From: CAXBCP01 sp963974055
Lineage (GTDB): Bacteria; Pseudomonadota; Alphaproteobacteria; MPNO01; UBA830
DNA: 64,000 nt
Assembly: GCA_963974055.1 (NCBI GenBank)
Contig: CAXBCP010000017.1
Coordinates: 41,304 to 105,303 of the forward strand
Reading direction: 5' to 3'
This document shows positions 35,181 to 44,087 of the stretch, piece after piece. Position 1 is the first letter of the stretch. Every line of letters starts with the position of its first letter. The translations under genes were made by a program, and so were the position numbers. The notes under the pieces are model-generated. The model was not told where the DNA came from and searched no databases. It worked only from the letters and a program-made list of their open reading frames with translations.

Positions 35181-36722
35181 ATGAGGCTCGGCTCGCTCAT
35201 CGCCGATTGCGCCCTTCGCCACCCGGAGCGCGAGGTGATGGTATGCAACGACCGGCGGATTACGTTTGGCGAACTCAATGCCAATGCGAACCGGCTGGCG
35301 AATGCCTACACGGCGCACGGCATGCAGATCGGCGAACGTATCGCGATGTTCCTGCCCAACAGCGCCGAACTGATCGAGGCCATGTGCGGGGCCGCCAAGG
35401 CGGGCGGGATCATCGTGCCGATCGCCACGCGGCTGGCCCCGCGGGAAGTCGCCTATATTCTCAGCGACTGCGATCCCTGGGCGGTGTGCTACACGCCGGC
35501 CCAGCGCGACGTCGTCCGCGATGCGGTCAAAGACCTCGACGATCCGCTCCTGATCGTCTTTGCCGGGCAGGCCGAGGACGGGGAGATTACGTTCGACGCG
35601 CTGATGGCCGGCGGCAGCGATACCCCGCCGCCCCACCTGCCGACCGATTTCGACACCCTTATGATCGGCTATACGTCGGGCACGACCGGCCGGCCGAAAG
35701 GCGCGCTCGCGACCAATGCGGCGCTGGTCCTCACCGGCGGCTACATGAACCTGGCCGAATGGCACCTGACGCCCGAGGACCGGATCCTTGCGACCACGCC
35801 GATGGCGCACCGCACCGGGCTCGGGCGGGTCGCGAACGCGGTCTGTTGCGGCTGTACGGTCGTGATCATGGACAAATTCGACCCGGCCGCCGCCGTGGAC
35901 CTGATCGAAAAGGAAAAAATCACCATCATCGGGCTCGTCCCGACCATCGCCCGCATGCTGACCCCCGAAATCGAGAAACGCCCGGATGCCGTAAAATCCG
36001 CCCGCCTGATGGTCGCCACCGGCGAAGCGTTCCCGGTCGATATCAAGAAACGGCTGGCCGCCGCCGCCCCGAACATCGGAATCTACACATTCTATGCCCA
36101 GACCGAAGCCGGGTTCATCACCGGACTGCGGCCGGAAGAACAGGCGAGCCATCCCGATTCCTGCGGCCGGCCGGTGCCGTCGGTGGACGTGCGCATCGTC
36201 GACCAGGACATGAACGACGTGCCGCGCGGCGAGGTCGGCGAGATCATATGCCGTTGCGGCGCGCCCGGCGTTCTGTCGATGCCGGGATACTGGCGCAACC
36301 CGGAAGCAACCGAAGCCGCCTTTCACGAGGGCTGGCTGCGCACCGGCGATCTCGCGCGCATGGAAGAAGACGGCTACGTCTATTTTGTCGACCGGGCGAA
36401 GGACATGATCGTTTCCGGCGGGCTGAACATCTATTCGCGCGAGGTCGAAGACGCGCTCGAAGCCCATCCCGCGGTCAACGAAGCGGCGGTGCTGCCGGTG
36501 CCCGATGCGGAATTCGGCGAATCCGTATTCGCCTATGTGACGTTCCAGCCGGGCGCATCCGCGTCGGAAGACGAACTGATCGAACATTGCCGGACGATGA
36601 TCGCAAGCTACAAGAAACCCAGATACGTCCGGGAAATAGACATCCTGCCGCGCAACAGCACCGGCAAGGTGGTCAAGGTCGCCCTGCGCGACCGGGCGGC
36701 GACGGAACTGGCCGCGGGCTGA
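35181..36722 (+). CDS. Class I adenylate-forming enzyme (acyl-CoA ligase)
   Basis: The 513-residue protein activates a carboxylic acid to acyl-adenylate and then to the CoA thioester. The P-loop is GYTSGTTGRPKGALATNA, followed by TTPMAHRTGLGRV, YTFYAQTEAGFITGL and the hinge/catalytic C-terminus LRTGDLARMEEDGYVYFVDR, with PRNSTGKVVKV near the end carrying the catalytic lysine. Substrate unknown; the neighbours suggest an aromatic or branched acid. It begins 6 nt after the DUF35 gene and overlaps the acyl-CoA dehydrogenase start by one base. Confidence 0.92.
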   Translation: MRLGSLIADCALRHPEREVMVCNDRRITFGELNANANRLANAYTAHGMQIGERIAMFLPNSAELIEAMCGAAKAGGIIVPIATRLAPREVAYILSDCDPWAVCYTPAQRDVVRDAVKDLDDPLLIVFAGQAEDGEITFDALMAGGSDTPPPHLPTDFDTLMIGYTSGTTGRPKGALATNAALVLTGGYMNLAEWHLTPEDRILATTPMAHRTGLGRVANAVCCGCTVVIMDKFDPAAAVDLIEKEKITIIGLVPTIARMLTPEIEKRPDAVKSARLMVATGEAFPVDIKKRLAAAAPNIGIYTFYAQTEAGFITGLRPEEQASHPDSCGRPVPSVDVRIVDQDMNDVPRGEVGEIICRCGAPGVLSMPGYWRNPEATEAAFHEGWLRTGDLARMEEDGYVYFVDRAKDMIVSGGLNIYSREVEDALEAHPAVNEAAVLPVPDAEFGESVFAYVTFQPGASASEDELIEHCRTMIASYKKPRYVREIDILPRNSTGKVVKVALRDRAATELAAG

Positions 36723-37804
36723 TGGAACTGCTTCTGACCGACGAACAGTCGATGCTGCGCGACAGCGCGGCGACCTTCACCGCCCGCCAAAGCGGCGCCG
36801 ACCGGTTGCGCCAGCTGCGCGGATCCGACGCGAAGATAGACCGCACCCTCTGGACCCGTGCCGCGGAGGCCGGCTGGCTGGCCGTTCTCGCACCCGAAAG
36901 CGCCGGAGGGCTGGGGCTCGGCCTGACCGATCTCTGCCTGGTCGCGGAAGAACTCGGCAAAGGCCTCGTCCCGGAACCCGTCGCCGCGGTCGCCGCGATC
37001 GCGCGCGCACTCGGCGACGACGACCGCACCGCCGCGGTCATCGGCGGCGAGGCCGTTGTCCTTGCCGCCCTGATGGAAGGCGTTCGGGCCATCGGCGACG
37101 AACCGCCGGCGCTCACCAGCAGCGCCGATACCGGAGCCACGACGCTGGACGGCGTAAAAACCGGCGTCCCCTGCCCCGCGGATGCCGACGGTTTCCTCGT
37201 CTCGGCGGCGGGCGCCGACGGTATCGTGCTCGTCTACGTCGCCCGCGCCGATGCCGACATCGCCGCAAACGACACGATGGACGGCACGACGGTCGGCACG
37301 CTTACCTTCAACGACGCGCCCGGTCACGTGGTCGCGGGGCCGAACGAAGCCCCGGCGGCGATCTCCGCGCTGCTCGACGCCGTGCACCTGACGAACGCTG
37401 CCGAATTGCTGGGCATCATGGAAACCGCGCAGGACATGACCGTCGAATATCTCAAAACCCGGGAGCAGTTCGACAAACCCATCGGCGCCTTCCAAGCGCT
37501 GCAACACCGGGCCGTGGACAACCTGGCGGCAATAGAGATGTGCCGGTCTCTTATTTTCCAGGCGGCGCGGGCGCTCGACGGCAGCGGCGGCGCGCCCGGC
37601 CTGGCCTCGGCGGCCCTTTCCCGTGCAGCCAGAAGCGCGCTGGAGGTCTGCAAATCCGCCATCCAGATGCATGGCGGGATCGGTTTCACCGACGAACACG
37701 ATATCGGCCTCTACCTGAAGCGCGCCATGACCCTGTCTGCCCGGTACGGGAATGCCGGGCTCCACCGCAGGCGCTATGCGGAATGTGCAGAGACACATGA
37801 CTGA
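36722..37804 (+). CDS. Acyl-CoA dehydrogenase family protein
   Basis: The 360-residue FAD enzyme has the ACAD N-terminus (LLLTDEQSMLRDSAATFTAR), EAGWLAVLAPESAGGLGLG, REQFDKPIGAFQALQHRAVD and the C-terminal CKSAIQMHGGIGFTDEHDIG with YLKRAMTLSARYG. It introduces an alpha,beta double bond into an acyl-CoA. The ATG shares a base with the upstream ligase stop (TGATG). The catalytic base is not obvious, as in heterotetrameric ACADs that split active residues between subunits, but only one ACAD gene is present here. Confidence 0.9.
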   Translation: MELLLTDEQSMLRDSAATFTARQSGADRLRQLRGSDAKIDRTLWTRAAEAGWLAVLAPESAGGLGLGLTDLCLVAEELGKGLVPEPVAAVAAIARALGDDDRTAAVIGGEAVVLAALMEGVRAIGDEPPALTSSADTGATTLDGVKTGVPCPADADGFLVSAAGADGIVLVYVARADADIAANDTMDGTTVGTLTFNDAPGHVVAGPNEAPAAISALLDAVHLTNAAELLGIMETAQDMTVEYLKTREQFDKPIGAFQALQHRAVDNLAAIEMCRSLIFQAARALDGSGGAPGLASAALSRAARSALEVCKSAIQMHGGIGFTDEHDIGLYLKRAMTLSARYGNAGLHRRRYAECAETHD

Positions 37805-37867
37805 GCGGCCGTTGCGCCGATGCTTCGCGCGCCGTAACAATAGCGGAACATCAGAGGAAACCCGACC

Positions 37868-39271
37868 ATGCCCGACCAGTCCTACCGCACGTTTCTGAAG
37901 AACCTTGAGCAACAGGGTGAGCTGATCCACTTCACCAAGGAAGTCGATCCGGCGGAAAACATGGCCGCGATCGAGTGGAAAGCCTACAACGAACTGGGCA
38001 AGGCGAGCCTGTTCAGCAACCTGAAGGGGCATGATGGCTGGCAGGCGACGAGCCAGATTCTCGCCGACCGGAAGAAATGGGCGATCGGGCTCGGCGTCAG
38101 CGAAGACAGCATTCTCGACGAGATCAGCGAGCGCCTGAAACAGACAATCAAGACGGTGGATGTCGATTCCGACGCGGCGCCGGTCCAGGAAGTCGTGCTC
38201 GAGGGCGATGACGTCAACATTCTCGACGTGCCGTCGATGATGACCTCGGAAAAGGACGGCGGCCGCTATTTCGCATCCGGCATGGCGATTGTGAAGGACC
38301 CGGAAACCGGCATCCGCAACATGTCCGTTCACCGCCAGATGATCCTGAACGAACGGGAAACCGGGTTTATCATGGTCCCCCGCCAGGCCAAGCGCATTTA
38401 CGACATGTATGCCGCCCAGGGCAAAGGCATGCCGGTCGCGATGGTCTACGGCGCCCACCCGGCGATCTTTTACGGTTCGGGCTTTACCACGACCTACGGC
38501 AAGGACGAACTCGAAGTCGCCGGCTCGCTGCTGGGCGAAGGCGTGCGCATGGTCAAGTGCAAGACGGTCGACCTGGAAGTCCCCGCCGAGGCCGAAATGG
38601 TGCTCGAAGGCGAAGTCCTGTTCGACCAGCTGGTTCCCGAAGGCCCGTTCGGCGAGATCCCCGGCACCTATGCCGAGGCAACCCACGCCAACGTGTTCCG
38701 CATCAACTGCATGACACGCCGCAAGGATCCGATTTTCTATGCCGTCCATTGCGGCTATCCGACCACGGACACCCAGGGCACCATGGCGCTGGGGATCGAG
38801 ATCGCGACCAAGGAACATCTGAAAAACGTCGAAGGCGGGCTCGACCTGCTCGACGTCCGGTGCCACCCGTCCGGCGGCATGATGATGGTTGTCCTGAAAA
38901 TGCGCCCGCGGGTCGAAGGCCAGGCGAAAACGGCGCTGATGGCCGCCCTGTCCGGCGCCTATCTGCATCCCAAGCTCGCCATCGCGGTCGATGACGACAT
39001 CGATGCCAACGACCTCCGCCAGATCATGTGGTCGCTGACCACCCGCGTTCACGCCGAACGCGACGTCATCATGATTCCCAATACGCGGGTCTTCGCGCTC
39101 GACAATATCTCCCCCGTCGTGCCGGGCCAGAACAGTTTCCACCGGGTCGGCACCAAGTGGATGATCGACGCCACCAAGCCGTCGGTGACCGAAACCGAAG
39201 CGCGGGCGCGGTTCGAGCCTGCCATGCCGCGCAACTACGACAATGTCGACCTGGAAGAATTCCTGCCCTAG
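37868..39271 (+). CDS. UbiD family prenyl-FMN-dependent decarboxylase
   Basis: The 467-residue protein matches the UbiD/Fdc family in length and motif order: HRQMILNERETGFIMVPRQA, VPEGPFGEIPGTYAEATHAN (with the paired glutamates five residues apart in EGPFGE) and CMTRRKDPIFYAVHCGYPTT. Such enzymes use prenylated FMN to decarboxylate aromatic or unsaturated acids, or carboxylate in reverse. UbiX, the prenyltransferase that makes the cofactor, is not in this window. It follows the acyl-CoA operon after 63 bp and may belong to it. Confidence 0.9.
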   Translation: MPDQSYRTFLKNLEQQGELIHFTKEVDPAENMAAIEWKAYNELGKASLFSNLKGHDGWQATSQILADRKKWAIGLGVSEDSILDEISERLKQTIKTVDVDSDAAPVQEVVLEGDDVNILDVPSMMTSEKDGGRYFASGMAIVKDPETGIRNMSVHRQMILNERETGFIMVPRQAKRIYDMYAAQGKGMPVAMVYGAHPAIFYGSGFTTTYGKDELEVAGSLLGEGVRMVKCKTVDLEVPAEAEMVLEGEVLFDQLVPEGPFGEIPGTYAEATHANVFRINCMTRRKDPIFYAVHCGYPTTDTQGTMALGIEIATKEHLKNVEGGLDLLDVRCHPSGGMMMVVLKMRPRVEGQAKTALMAALSGAYLHPKLAIAVDDDIDANDLRQIMWSLTTRVHAERDVIMIPNTRVFALDNISPVVPGQNSFHRVGTKWMIDATKPSVTETEARARFEPAMPRNYDNVDLEEFLP

Positions 39272-39287
39272 GAATTTATTTCCGCCG

Positions 39288-40031
39288 TCAGGCGGCTAGT
39301 CCGGGCGGCAAAAGACGCGTTTCGTTCAGAACATGCGCCCGGTAGATTTCCGTGACCGATTCCCACCGCAGCATGCAGGCTTCCTCGCAAACCTCGAGCG
39401 CGCGGGCCGCGACCGCCGGTGAATCTATGTATTTTTCGCACAGCGCGATCTGGCGTGCGCTGTGTTCCTCGTCCGCTTCGGCATGTTCCACGAAGAACGC
39501 GATCTCCTTCGACTCTTTGGCGAAACCGTAATGCGTCGTGAACGAGGGAATGGTTATTTCCTTGTTCAGCGCCGGTTGCTGGCCTTCCAGCGTCGCCTGC
39601 ATCGCGAGAATCACGCCGAGCGGCTCGTCGCGCATCGTCTGGACGTAGTGCAGCCGGCGGCCGTGAGACGCCGCGCCGATCTCGAAATTCAGCACCTCGT
39701 CGTCGGACAGGCCGGCGACATTGCAGAAATCGAGTATCATCCGCGTGTGATCGTGCGGCTCATGCCCGGGGCGCGGAATCGCCATCAGGCCTTCTTCCTC
39801 CGCCAGGTTCTCGATCACAGCGTGCTTGACGTCCTGCGGGCCTTTCCACAACAGGAACCCGAATGACGGCAGGGCGAGTTCCACGAACTTGTAATGCGCC
39901 GCCATAAGGATACCGAGCGCGTAAAGGTCGAGCGACCCGTCGAGCATTTTCTGGAAAAACGGATGGTTTTTGGTATGCCATTTGTCGCGCACGGCGATAA
40001 CGCGGTCCCCGATATTGTCGATATTTGTCAT
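39288..40031 (-). CDS. PqqC/TENA-fold (heme-oxygenase-like) protein
   Basis: The 247-residue all-helical protein contains clustered metal-ligand-like residues: ENLAEEEG (74-81), HEPHDHTR (90-97), FFVEHAEADEEH (179-190). The pattern RDKWHTKNHPFFQKMLDGSL at the N-terminus resembles PqqC, TENA/THI-4 and the recently recognised heme-oxygenase-like diiron oxidases. The bunched Glu and His suggest a diiron or metal-dependent oxygenase rather than a thiaminase. Function unknown. It converges with the UbiD gene, the two stops lying 16 bp apart. Confidence 0.7.
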   Translation of the reverse strand: MTNIDNIGDRVIAVRDKWHTKNHPFFQKMLDGSLDLYALGILMAAHYKFVELALPSFGFLLWKGPQDVKHAVIENLAEEEGLMAIPRPGHEPHDHTRMILDFCNVAGLSDDEVLNFEIGAASHGRRLHYVQTMRDEPLGVILAMQATLEGQQPALNKEITIPSFTTHYGFAKESKEIAFFVEHAEADEEHSARQIALCEKYIDSPAVAARALEVCEEACMLRWESVTEIYRAHVLNETRLLPPGLAA

Positions 40032-40127
40032 TTTCCTCTCCCTTCATATCGTAAAGCGCCGGTCTCCGCGTCTTTACAGCGTCATAGCGGACGCGCTTGT
40101 TCAGCCGACGGTCGCCAGAAGCCCCCG

Positions 40128-40176
40128 CAGAGTCCCGCCTCAGAGTCCCCCTCAGAGTCCCCCTCAGAGTCCAGGG
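40128..40176. repeat. 12-13 bp tandem repeat overlapping the LOG gene stop
   Basis: CAGAGTCCCGCCT at 40128-40140 is followed by two exact CAGAGTCCCCCT units (40141-40152, 40153-40164) and a partial fourth (40165-40176). The exact units are in frame with the LOG gene on the minus strand, each supplying a CTC-TGA stop. Confidence 0.85.
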
Positions 40177-40979
40177 CCGGGATTGTCGATGGCGAATTCC
40201 CCGAGCTGGCGGGTAATGATATCGAACGCTTCATCGACCGTATCGATGACCTGGAACAGATCGAGATCCTTGCGGCTGATGGTGCCGAATTCCACCAGCG
40301 CTTCCAGGTTCAGGACCTTGTCCCAGAATTCGCTGCCATACAGGATAATCGGCATTTTCTTTTTCATCTTGCCGGTCTGGATCAGCGTCAGTCCCTCGAA
40401 CAGCTCGTCCAGGGTGCCGAAACCGCCCGGCATGATGACCATCGCCTTGGCGAGGTAGAGAAACCAGAATTTCCGGGTGAAAAAATAGTGAAATTCGAAG
40501 GCGAGCTTGCGGGTAACGTACGGATTGACGCCCTGTTCCATCGGCAGCGATATTCCGAGACCGATATTGTCGCCCTTGGCCTCGGACGCGCCGCGGTTTG
40601 CGGCCTCCATGATTCCCGGCCCGCCGCCAGAGCAAATCACAAAGCGCCGCCCCGGGTCCTTCAGGCTTTTCGACCAGTCCGTCAGGCGATGCGCCAGTTC
40701 GCGCGTATCTTCGTAATAGCGCGACATCCGGAGATCGGCCTTCGCCCGGATCAGGTCGCCGCCGCCTGCCTCTGCCGCCTCCAGCCTGCGCGCCGCCTCG
40801 TCGCGCGGCAGCAGCCGGGCCGAGCCGAAAAACAGGATCGTGTCCTTGATGTTGAAATCCTCGAACCGCTCCTGCGGTTCGAGATACTCGGCGAGTATGC
40901 GTAACGACCGGGCTTCCGGGGAATTCATAAACTCCGGATCGCGATACGCCCGTTCCGGATGGATATCGCTCCCGCTCAT
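40164..40979 (-). CDS. LOG family protein (cytokinin riboside phosphoribohydrolase-like)
   Basis: The 271-residue protein has the LOG motifs FVICSGGGPGIMEAANRGAS and VIMPGGFGTLDELFEGLTLI. Family members release cytokinin bases from nucleotide precursors, and bacterial homologues act as nucleotide 5'-monophosphate phosphoribohydrolases. The ATG overlaps the last bases of the TRAP large permease (ATGA), indicating translational coupling. It is longer than the ~190-residue plant LOG proteins because of an N-terminal helical extension (ILAEYLEPQERFEDFNIKDT). Confidence 0.85.
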   Translation of the reverse strand: MSGSDIHPERAYRDPEFMNSPEARSLRILAEYLEPQERFEDFNIKDTILFFGSARLLPRDEAARRLEAAEAGGGDLIRAKADLRMSRYYEDTRELAHRLTDWSKSLKDPGRRFVICSGGGPGIMEAANRGASEAKGDNIGLGISLPMEQGVNPYVTRKLAFEFHYFFTRKFWFLYLAKAMVIMPGGFGTLDELFEGLTLIQTGKMKKKMPIILYGSEFWDKVLNLEALVEFGTISRKDLDLFQVIDTVDEAFDIITRQLGEFAIDNPGPGL

Positions 40980-42301
40980 TGGGTTTCCAGCAATCGCGGC
41001 AGGATCAGGGTGATTGTCGGGAACAGAATAATGAAAACGACCCGGACAGCATCGGACAGGAAGAACGGCAGAACCCCCTTGAACGTCTCGATCATGGGCA
41101 CGTCCTTGGCCATCGAATTGATGACGAACACGTTCAGCCCGACCGGCGGGGTTATCAGGCCGACCTCGACGACGATAAGGGTGATGATACCGAACCAGAG
41201 CTTCAGATCCTCGCCCTGCACCGGGAAATCGAGCCCCGCGACAATCGGCCAGAAAATCGGCACCGTCAGCAGGATCATCGACAGCGAATCCATTACCAGG
41301 CCGAGCAGGATATAGAGCACGATCATCCCGATCAGGATGACCATCGGGCTGAGACCGGAATTCGCGAAAAAGTCTGCGGCGAATATGGGAAGCTGCGAAA
41401 ACCCGAGAAACGCATTGAAAATCGACGCGCCGAGAAGGATCAGGAAGATCATCGCCGTCGTCGATGCCGTGCCCAGAATGGCGTCGACGAAATCCTTCCA
41501 TTTCATGCCGCCCCGCATGACGGCGATCAGGAACGTTCCCGTCGCGCCCACGCCGGCGCCCTCGGTCGGCGTGAAAATACCGATATAGATGCCGCCCATG
41601 ACCAGCAGGAAGATGACCAGGACCGGCCAGATATCCAGGATCGCCTGCCACTTGCGCGCGAAGGTGGTCCGCGGCCCGGCGGGGCCGGCTTCGGGGAAAA
41701 TCCGGACGACGATGGCGATCGCGAGGATATAGCCGAGCGCGGCGAGAACGCCCGGAATGAACGCCGCCTGGAACAGCGTCGCCACGTTGGCCTCGACCAT
41801 CACGGCATAGATAATCAGCACCACAGACGGCGGGATCAGGATCCCAAGCGTGCCGCCCGCGGCGAGCGCGCCGGTCGCCAGCGCGCCGGAATAATTGTAA
41901 CGCTTCAGTTCGGGCAGGGCGACCTGTCCCATCGTCGCCGCCGTCGCCAGAGACGACCCCGTAATCGCGCCGAAGCCGGCGCAGCCGCCGACCGCAGCCA
42001 TGGCGATACCGCCCCGGAACTGGCCGAGCCATGCATTGGCCGCGGCAAACAGCGCCGAACTCAGCCCCGCCTTTGCCGCGAACTGTCCCATCAGGATAAA
42101 CAGCGGCACCACCGAAAGCGTTTCCGCCGTGAACCGCCAATAGGTCTCGGTTTTGAGATAGCTGAACAGGGCGACTTCGCCGGCGATCGACACGTATCCG
42201 ACGACTCCGACGGCAAGCATCGCAACGCCGATCGGCACCCGGACCACCAGCAGTACCAGCATGACGCCGAAACCGATCAGCCCGATTGTAAGACCGTCCA
42301 T
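40976..42301 (-). CDS. dctM: TRAP transporter large permease (second operon)
   Basis: The 441-residue hydrophobic protein has the DctM landmarks LFILMGQFAAKAG, GAITGSSLATAATMGQVALP, GILIPPSVVLIIYAVMVEAN and LITPPVGLNVFVINSMAKD. It lies 4 nt downstream of the small permease and its stop overlaps the LOG start. It is as divergent from the first large permease as typical TRAP paralogues are, so the two systems probably import different acids. Confidence 0.93.
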   Translation of the reverse strand: MDGLTIGLIGFGVMLVLLVVRVPIGVAMLAVGVVGYVSIAGEVALFSYLKTETYWRFTAETLSVVPLFILMGQFAAKAGLSSALFAAANAWLGQFRGGIAMAAVGGCAGFGAITGSSLATAATMGQVALPELKRYNYSGALATGALAAGGTLGILIPPSVVLIIYAVMVEANVATLFQAAFIPGVLAALGYILAIAIVVRIFPEAGPAGPRTTFARKWQAILDIWPVLVIFLLVMGGIYIGIFTPTEGAGVGATGTFLIAVMRGGMKWKDFVDAILGTASTTAMIFLILLGASIFNAFLGFSQLPIFAADFFANSGLSPMVILIGMIVLYILLGLVMDSLSMILLTVPIFWPIVAGLDFPVQGEDLKLWFGIITLIVVEVGLITPPVGLNVFVINSMAKDVPMIETFKGVLPFFLSDAVRVVFIILFPTITLILPRLLETQ

Positions 42302-42305
42302 CCGC

Positions 42306-42860
42306 TCAGGCTCCCGGTTCGTCGGTGTCGCTGAAGAACCGCCCCGCCCGTGTTTCCGCGATGCTGCGCCCGACCGTGTAGGCGATAACCACCACCAGGA
42401 AAGCGAGCATCAGGATCGAGGGCGGAAAGGTCGTCCAGCGGGGGAAATTGATGGTCATCGATTTTTCGGCGTAATTGTACATGTCGAGGGCGCCGAAAAT
42501 CATCCGCCAGGTCAGCAGCAACGCGATCAGCAGGTAAAACACGCCGCCGACGATATCGCACACGGTTTTTGCACGGACAGGCGCGGCAATCATGAAGAAA
42601 TCGACGATGACGTTGCCGCGGTTCATCTGGCACCAGGGCAGGAACGAAAACACGGCAAGCCCGGTGCCGATCGCGACCAGTTCGAAGTCGCCGGGCACCG
42701 GCAGATTCAGGACCGAACGGCCCGTGACGCTCAGTGTGGTCAGCAGCGCCATGATGCACAGCAGGACCCCGCCCGCGATCGCGAGCACCCGGGAGATACT
42801 GTAAAGGACGCGGCCCACCGGGTCGGTGGGCCGCGCGTTATCGTTTAGACCCTCAGCCAT
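42306..42860 (-). CDS. dctQ: TRAP transporter small permease (second operon)
   Basis: The 184-residue protein has four predicted membrane helices (YSISRVLAIAGGVLLCIMAL, ELVAIGTGLAVFSFLPWCQM) and the DctQ NFPRWTTFPPSILMLAFLVV region. It partners the large permease 4 nt downstream. A perfect 11-bp stem-loop lies in the gap after the upstream binding-protein gene. Confidence 0.9.
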   Translation of the reverse strand: MAEGLNDNARPTDPVGRVLYSISRVLAIAGGVLLCIMALLTTLSVTGRSVLNLPVPGDFELVAIGTGLAVFSFLPWCQMNRGNVIVDFFMIAAPVRAKTVCDIVGGVFYLLIALLLTWRMIFGALDMYNYAEKSMTINFPRWTTFPPSILMLAFLVVVIAYTVGRSIAETRAGRFFSDTDEPGA

Positions 42861-42870
42861 TTAATTGGGT

Positions 42871-42896
42871 CCGGACCGGCCTGTCGGCCGGTCCGG
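42871..42896 (-). other. Intergenic stem-loop between dctP and dctQ
   Basis: CCGGACCGGCC (42871-42881) pairs perfectly with GGCCGGTCCGG (42886-42896) around a 4-nt loop. No U-tract follows. Stem-loops here often protect the binding-protein mRNA end so that it is made in excess over the permease. Confidence 0.7.
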
Positions 42897-42903
42897 GTGT
42901 TCC

Positions 42904-43947
42904 CTACTTGGAGTGCTTGCCGATCATTTCGCGGGCATCGGCCAGAAGGGCCGGGCCGTCGACATTGATCTTTTTCATTTCCGCGAACCAGCGATCGAAA
43001 ACCGGCTGCGCCGCCGCTTTCATCTTGGCCACTTCGCTGTCGGGAATCGTGTGGAACTTGTTCTTTTTCTTGGACGTCACGACCTTGAGACCGGGTGCTT
43101 CGATGGCCTCCCAGTTCTTGCCGGCCATTTCCGCGATGTTATCGCCCGAATTCTTGTCGATCACCGCCTGCATGTCCTTCGACAGCTTGTTGTAGCTGTT
43201 CTTGTTCATCAGGAACGTGAAGACGTTCGTGCCCAGCCGCGGCTGCTCGCCCGCCAGGGTGGTGAAGTGGCTGACGAGGTCCGGGGTTTTCACCGCCGGC
43301 GCGATTTCATACGGCAGGGTTACGCCGTCGATAACGCCTTTCGACAGGGCGCCGGGAATCTGCGGCAGCGGCATGCCGATGCCCGTTGCGCCGAGGGCGT
43401 TCAGAAGCCACACGCCGGCACGGGACGCGGCGCGGAGCTTCATCCCCTTCAGGTCGGACATTTTGGTGATCGGCTTCTTGGTCTGCAGCAGGAAGCCGGC
43501 ATGGGCGTGCACGAGGAGCGGCTTGTAGCCTTCGAGATCGGGTCCGAGATGCTTCTTCTGGAAGTCCTGCAGCGCCAGCGTCGTCGACAGGGCATTGCGG
43601 TGAACGAACGGAAGTTCGAACGGCTCGACCCGCGGCATGCGGCCCGGTGTGAAGCCCGGCAGGGTCCAGACCACGTCGGCGACGCCGTCGCGGACCTGAT
43701 CGAGAAGCTGCGGCGCCTTGCCGCCGAGCTGCATCGCCCAGAACGGCTGAATTTTAAGTTTTCCACCGGAATCCTTGGCAATCTTGTTCGCCCACGGAAT
43801 CATGAACGTCTTCGCCGGGTTTGCAACCGGGGGGATAAACGTGTGCATCCGCAGGGTAACGGTCTGCGATTGTGCCGGAACGGCAATCGCCGCCGTAGCC
43901 GCCACGGCAGCCGCCGCCAGAATTGTAGAGGTAAGTCTTGCCGTCAT
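42904..43947 (-). CDS. dctP: TRAP transporter substrate-binding protein (second operon)
   Basis: The 347-residue periplasmic receptor has a signal peptide (LTSTILAAAAVAATAAIAVP, cleavage near AQS) and DctP features: VRDGVADVVWTLPGFTPGRM, KMSDLKGMKLRAASRAG and ALSKGVIDGVTLPYEIAPAV. It captures an organic acid in the periplasm. GGGAG precedes the ATG. An upstream pair of 18-bp direct repeats (44035-44073) lies in its presumed promoter region. Unlike the copy at 8812-9799, this frame is intact. Confidence 0.93.
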   Translation of the reverse strand: MTARLTSTILAAAAVAATAAIAVPAQSQTVTLRMHTFIPPVANPAKTFMIPWANKIAKDSGGKLKIQPFWAMQLGGKAPQLLDQVRDGVADVVWTLPGFTPGRMPRVEPFELPFVHRNALSTTLALQDFQKKHLGPDLEGYKPLLVHAHAGFLLQTKKPITKMSDLKGMKLRAASRAGVWLLNALGATGIGMPLPQIPGALSKGVIDGVTLPYEIAPAVKTPDLVSHFTTLAGEQPRLGTNVFTFLMNKNSYNKLSKDMQAVIDKNSGDNIAEMAGKNWEAIEAPGLKVVTSKKKNKFHTIPDSEVAKMKAAAQPVFDRWFAEMKKINVDGPALLADAREMIGKHSK

Positions 43948-44034
43948 TTTGTTTCTCCCGATTTCATCTATTAAAGACAGTACCGATCACGTGCCGGTAT
44001 TCTGGCAACAACTCTATCGACCTGCGGCATCATA

Positions 44035-44073
44035 CACAAACAAAGAACGCACATTCACAAACAAAGGGCGCAC
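44035..44073. repeat. Pair of 18-bp direct repeats, candidate operator of the TRAP operon
   Basis: CACAAACAAAGAACGCAC (44035-44052) and CACAAACAAAGGGCGCAC (44056-44073) agree at 16 of 18 bases and start 21 bp apart, two helical turns. They lie about 90-125 bp upstream of the TRAP binding-protein gene. Confidence 0.6.
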
Positions 44074-44087
44074 TTTATTCGCCGCCT

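Noticed and set aside
34608..39142. Long minus-strand open frames (659 and 844 codons) over the acyl-CoA operon
   Set aside because: They lie opposite the DUF35, ligase, ACAD and UbiD genes; compositional artefacts of high GC.
40128..40176. Possible CRISPR or satellite array
   Set aside because: Units are 12-13 bp with no spacers; simple tandem duplication.
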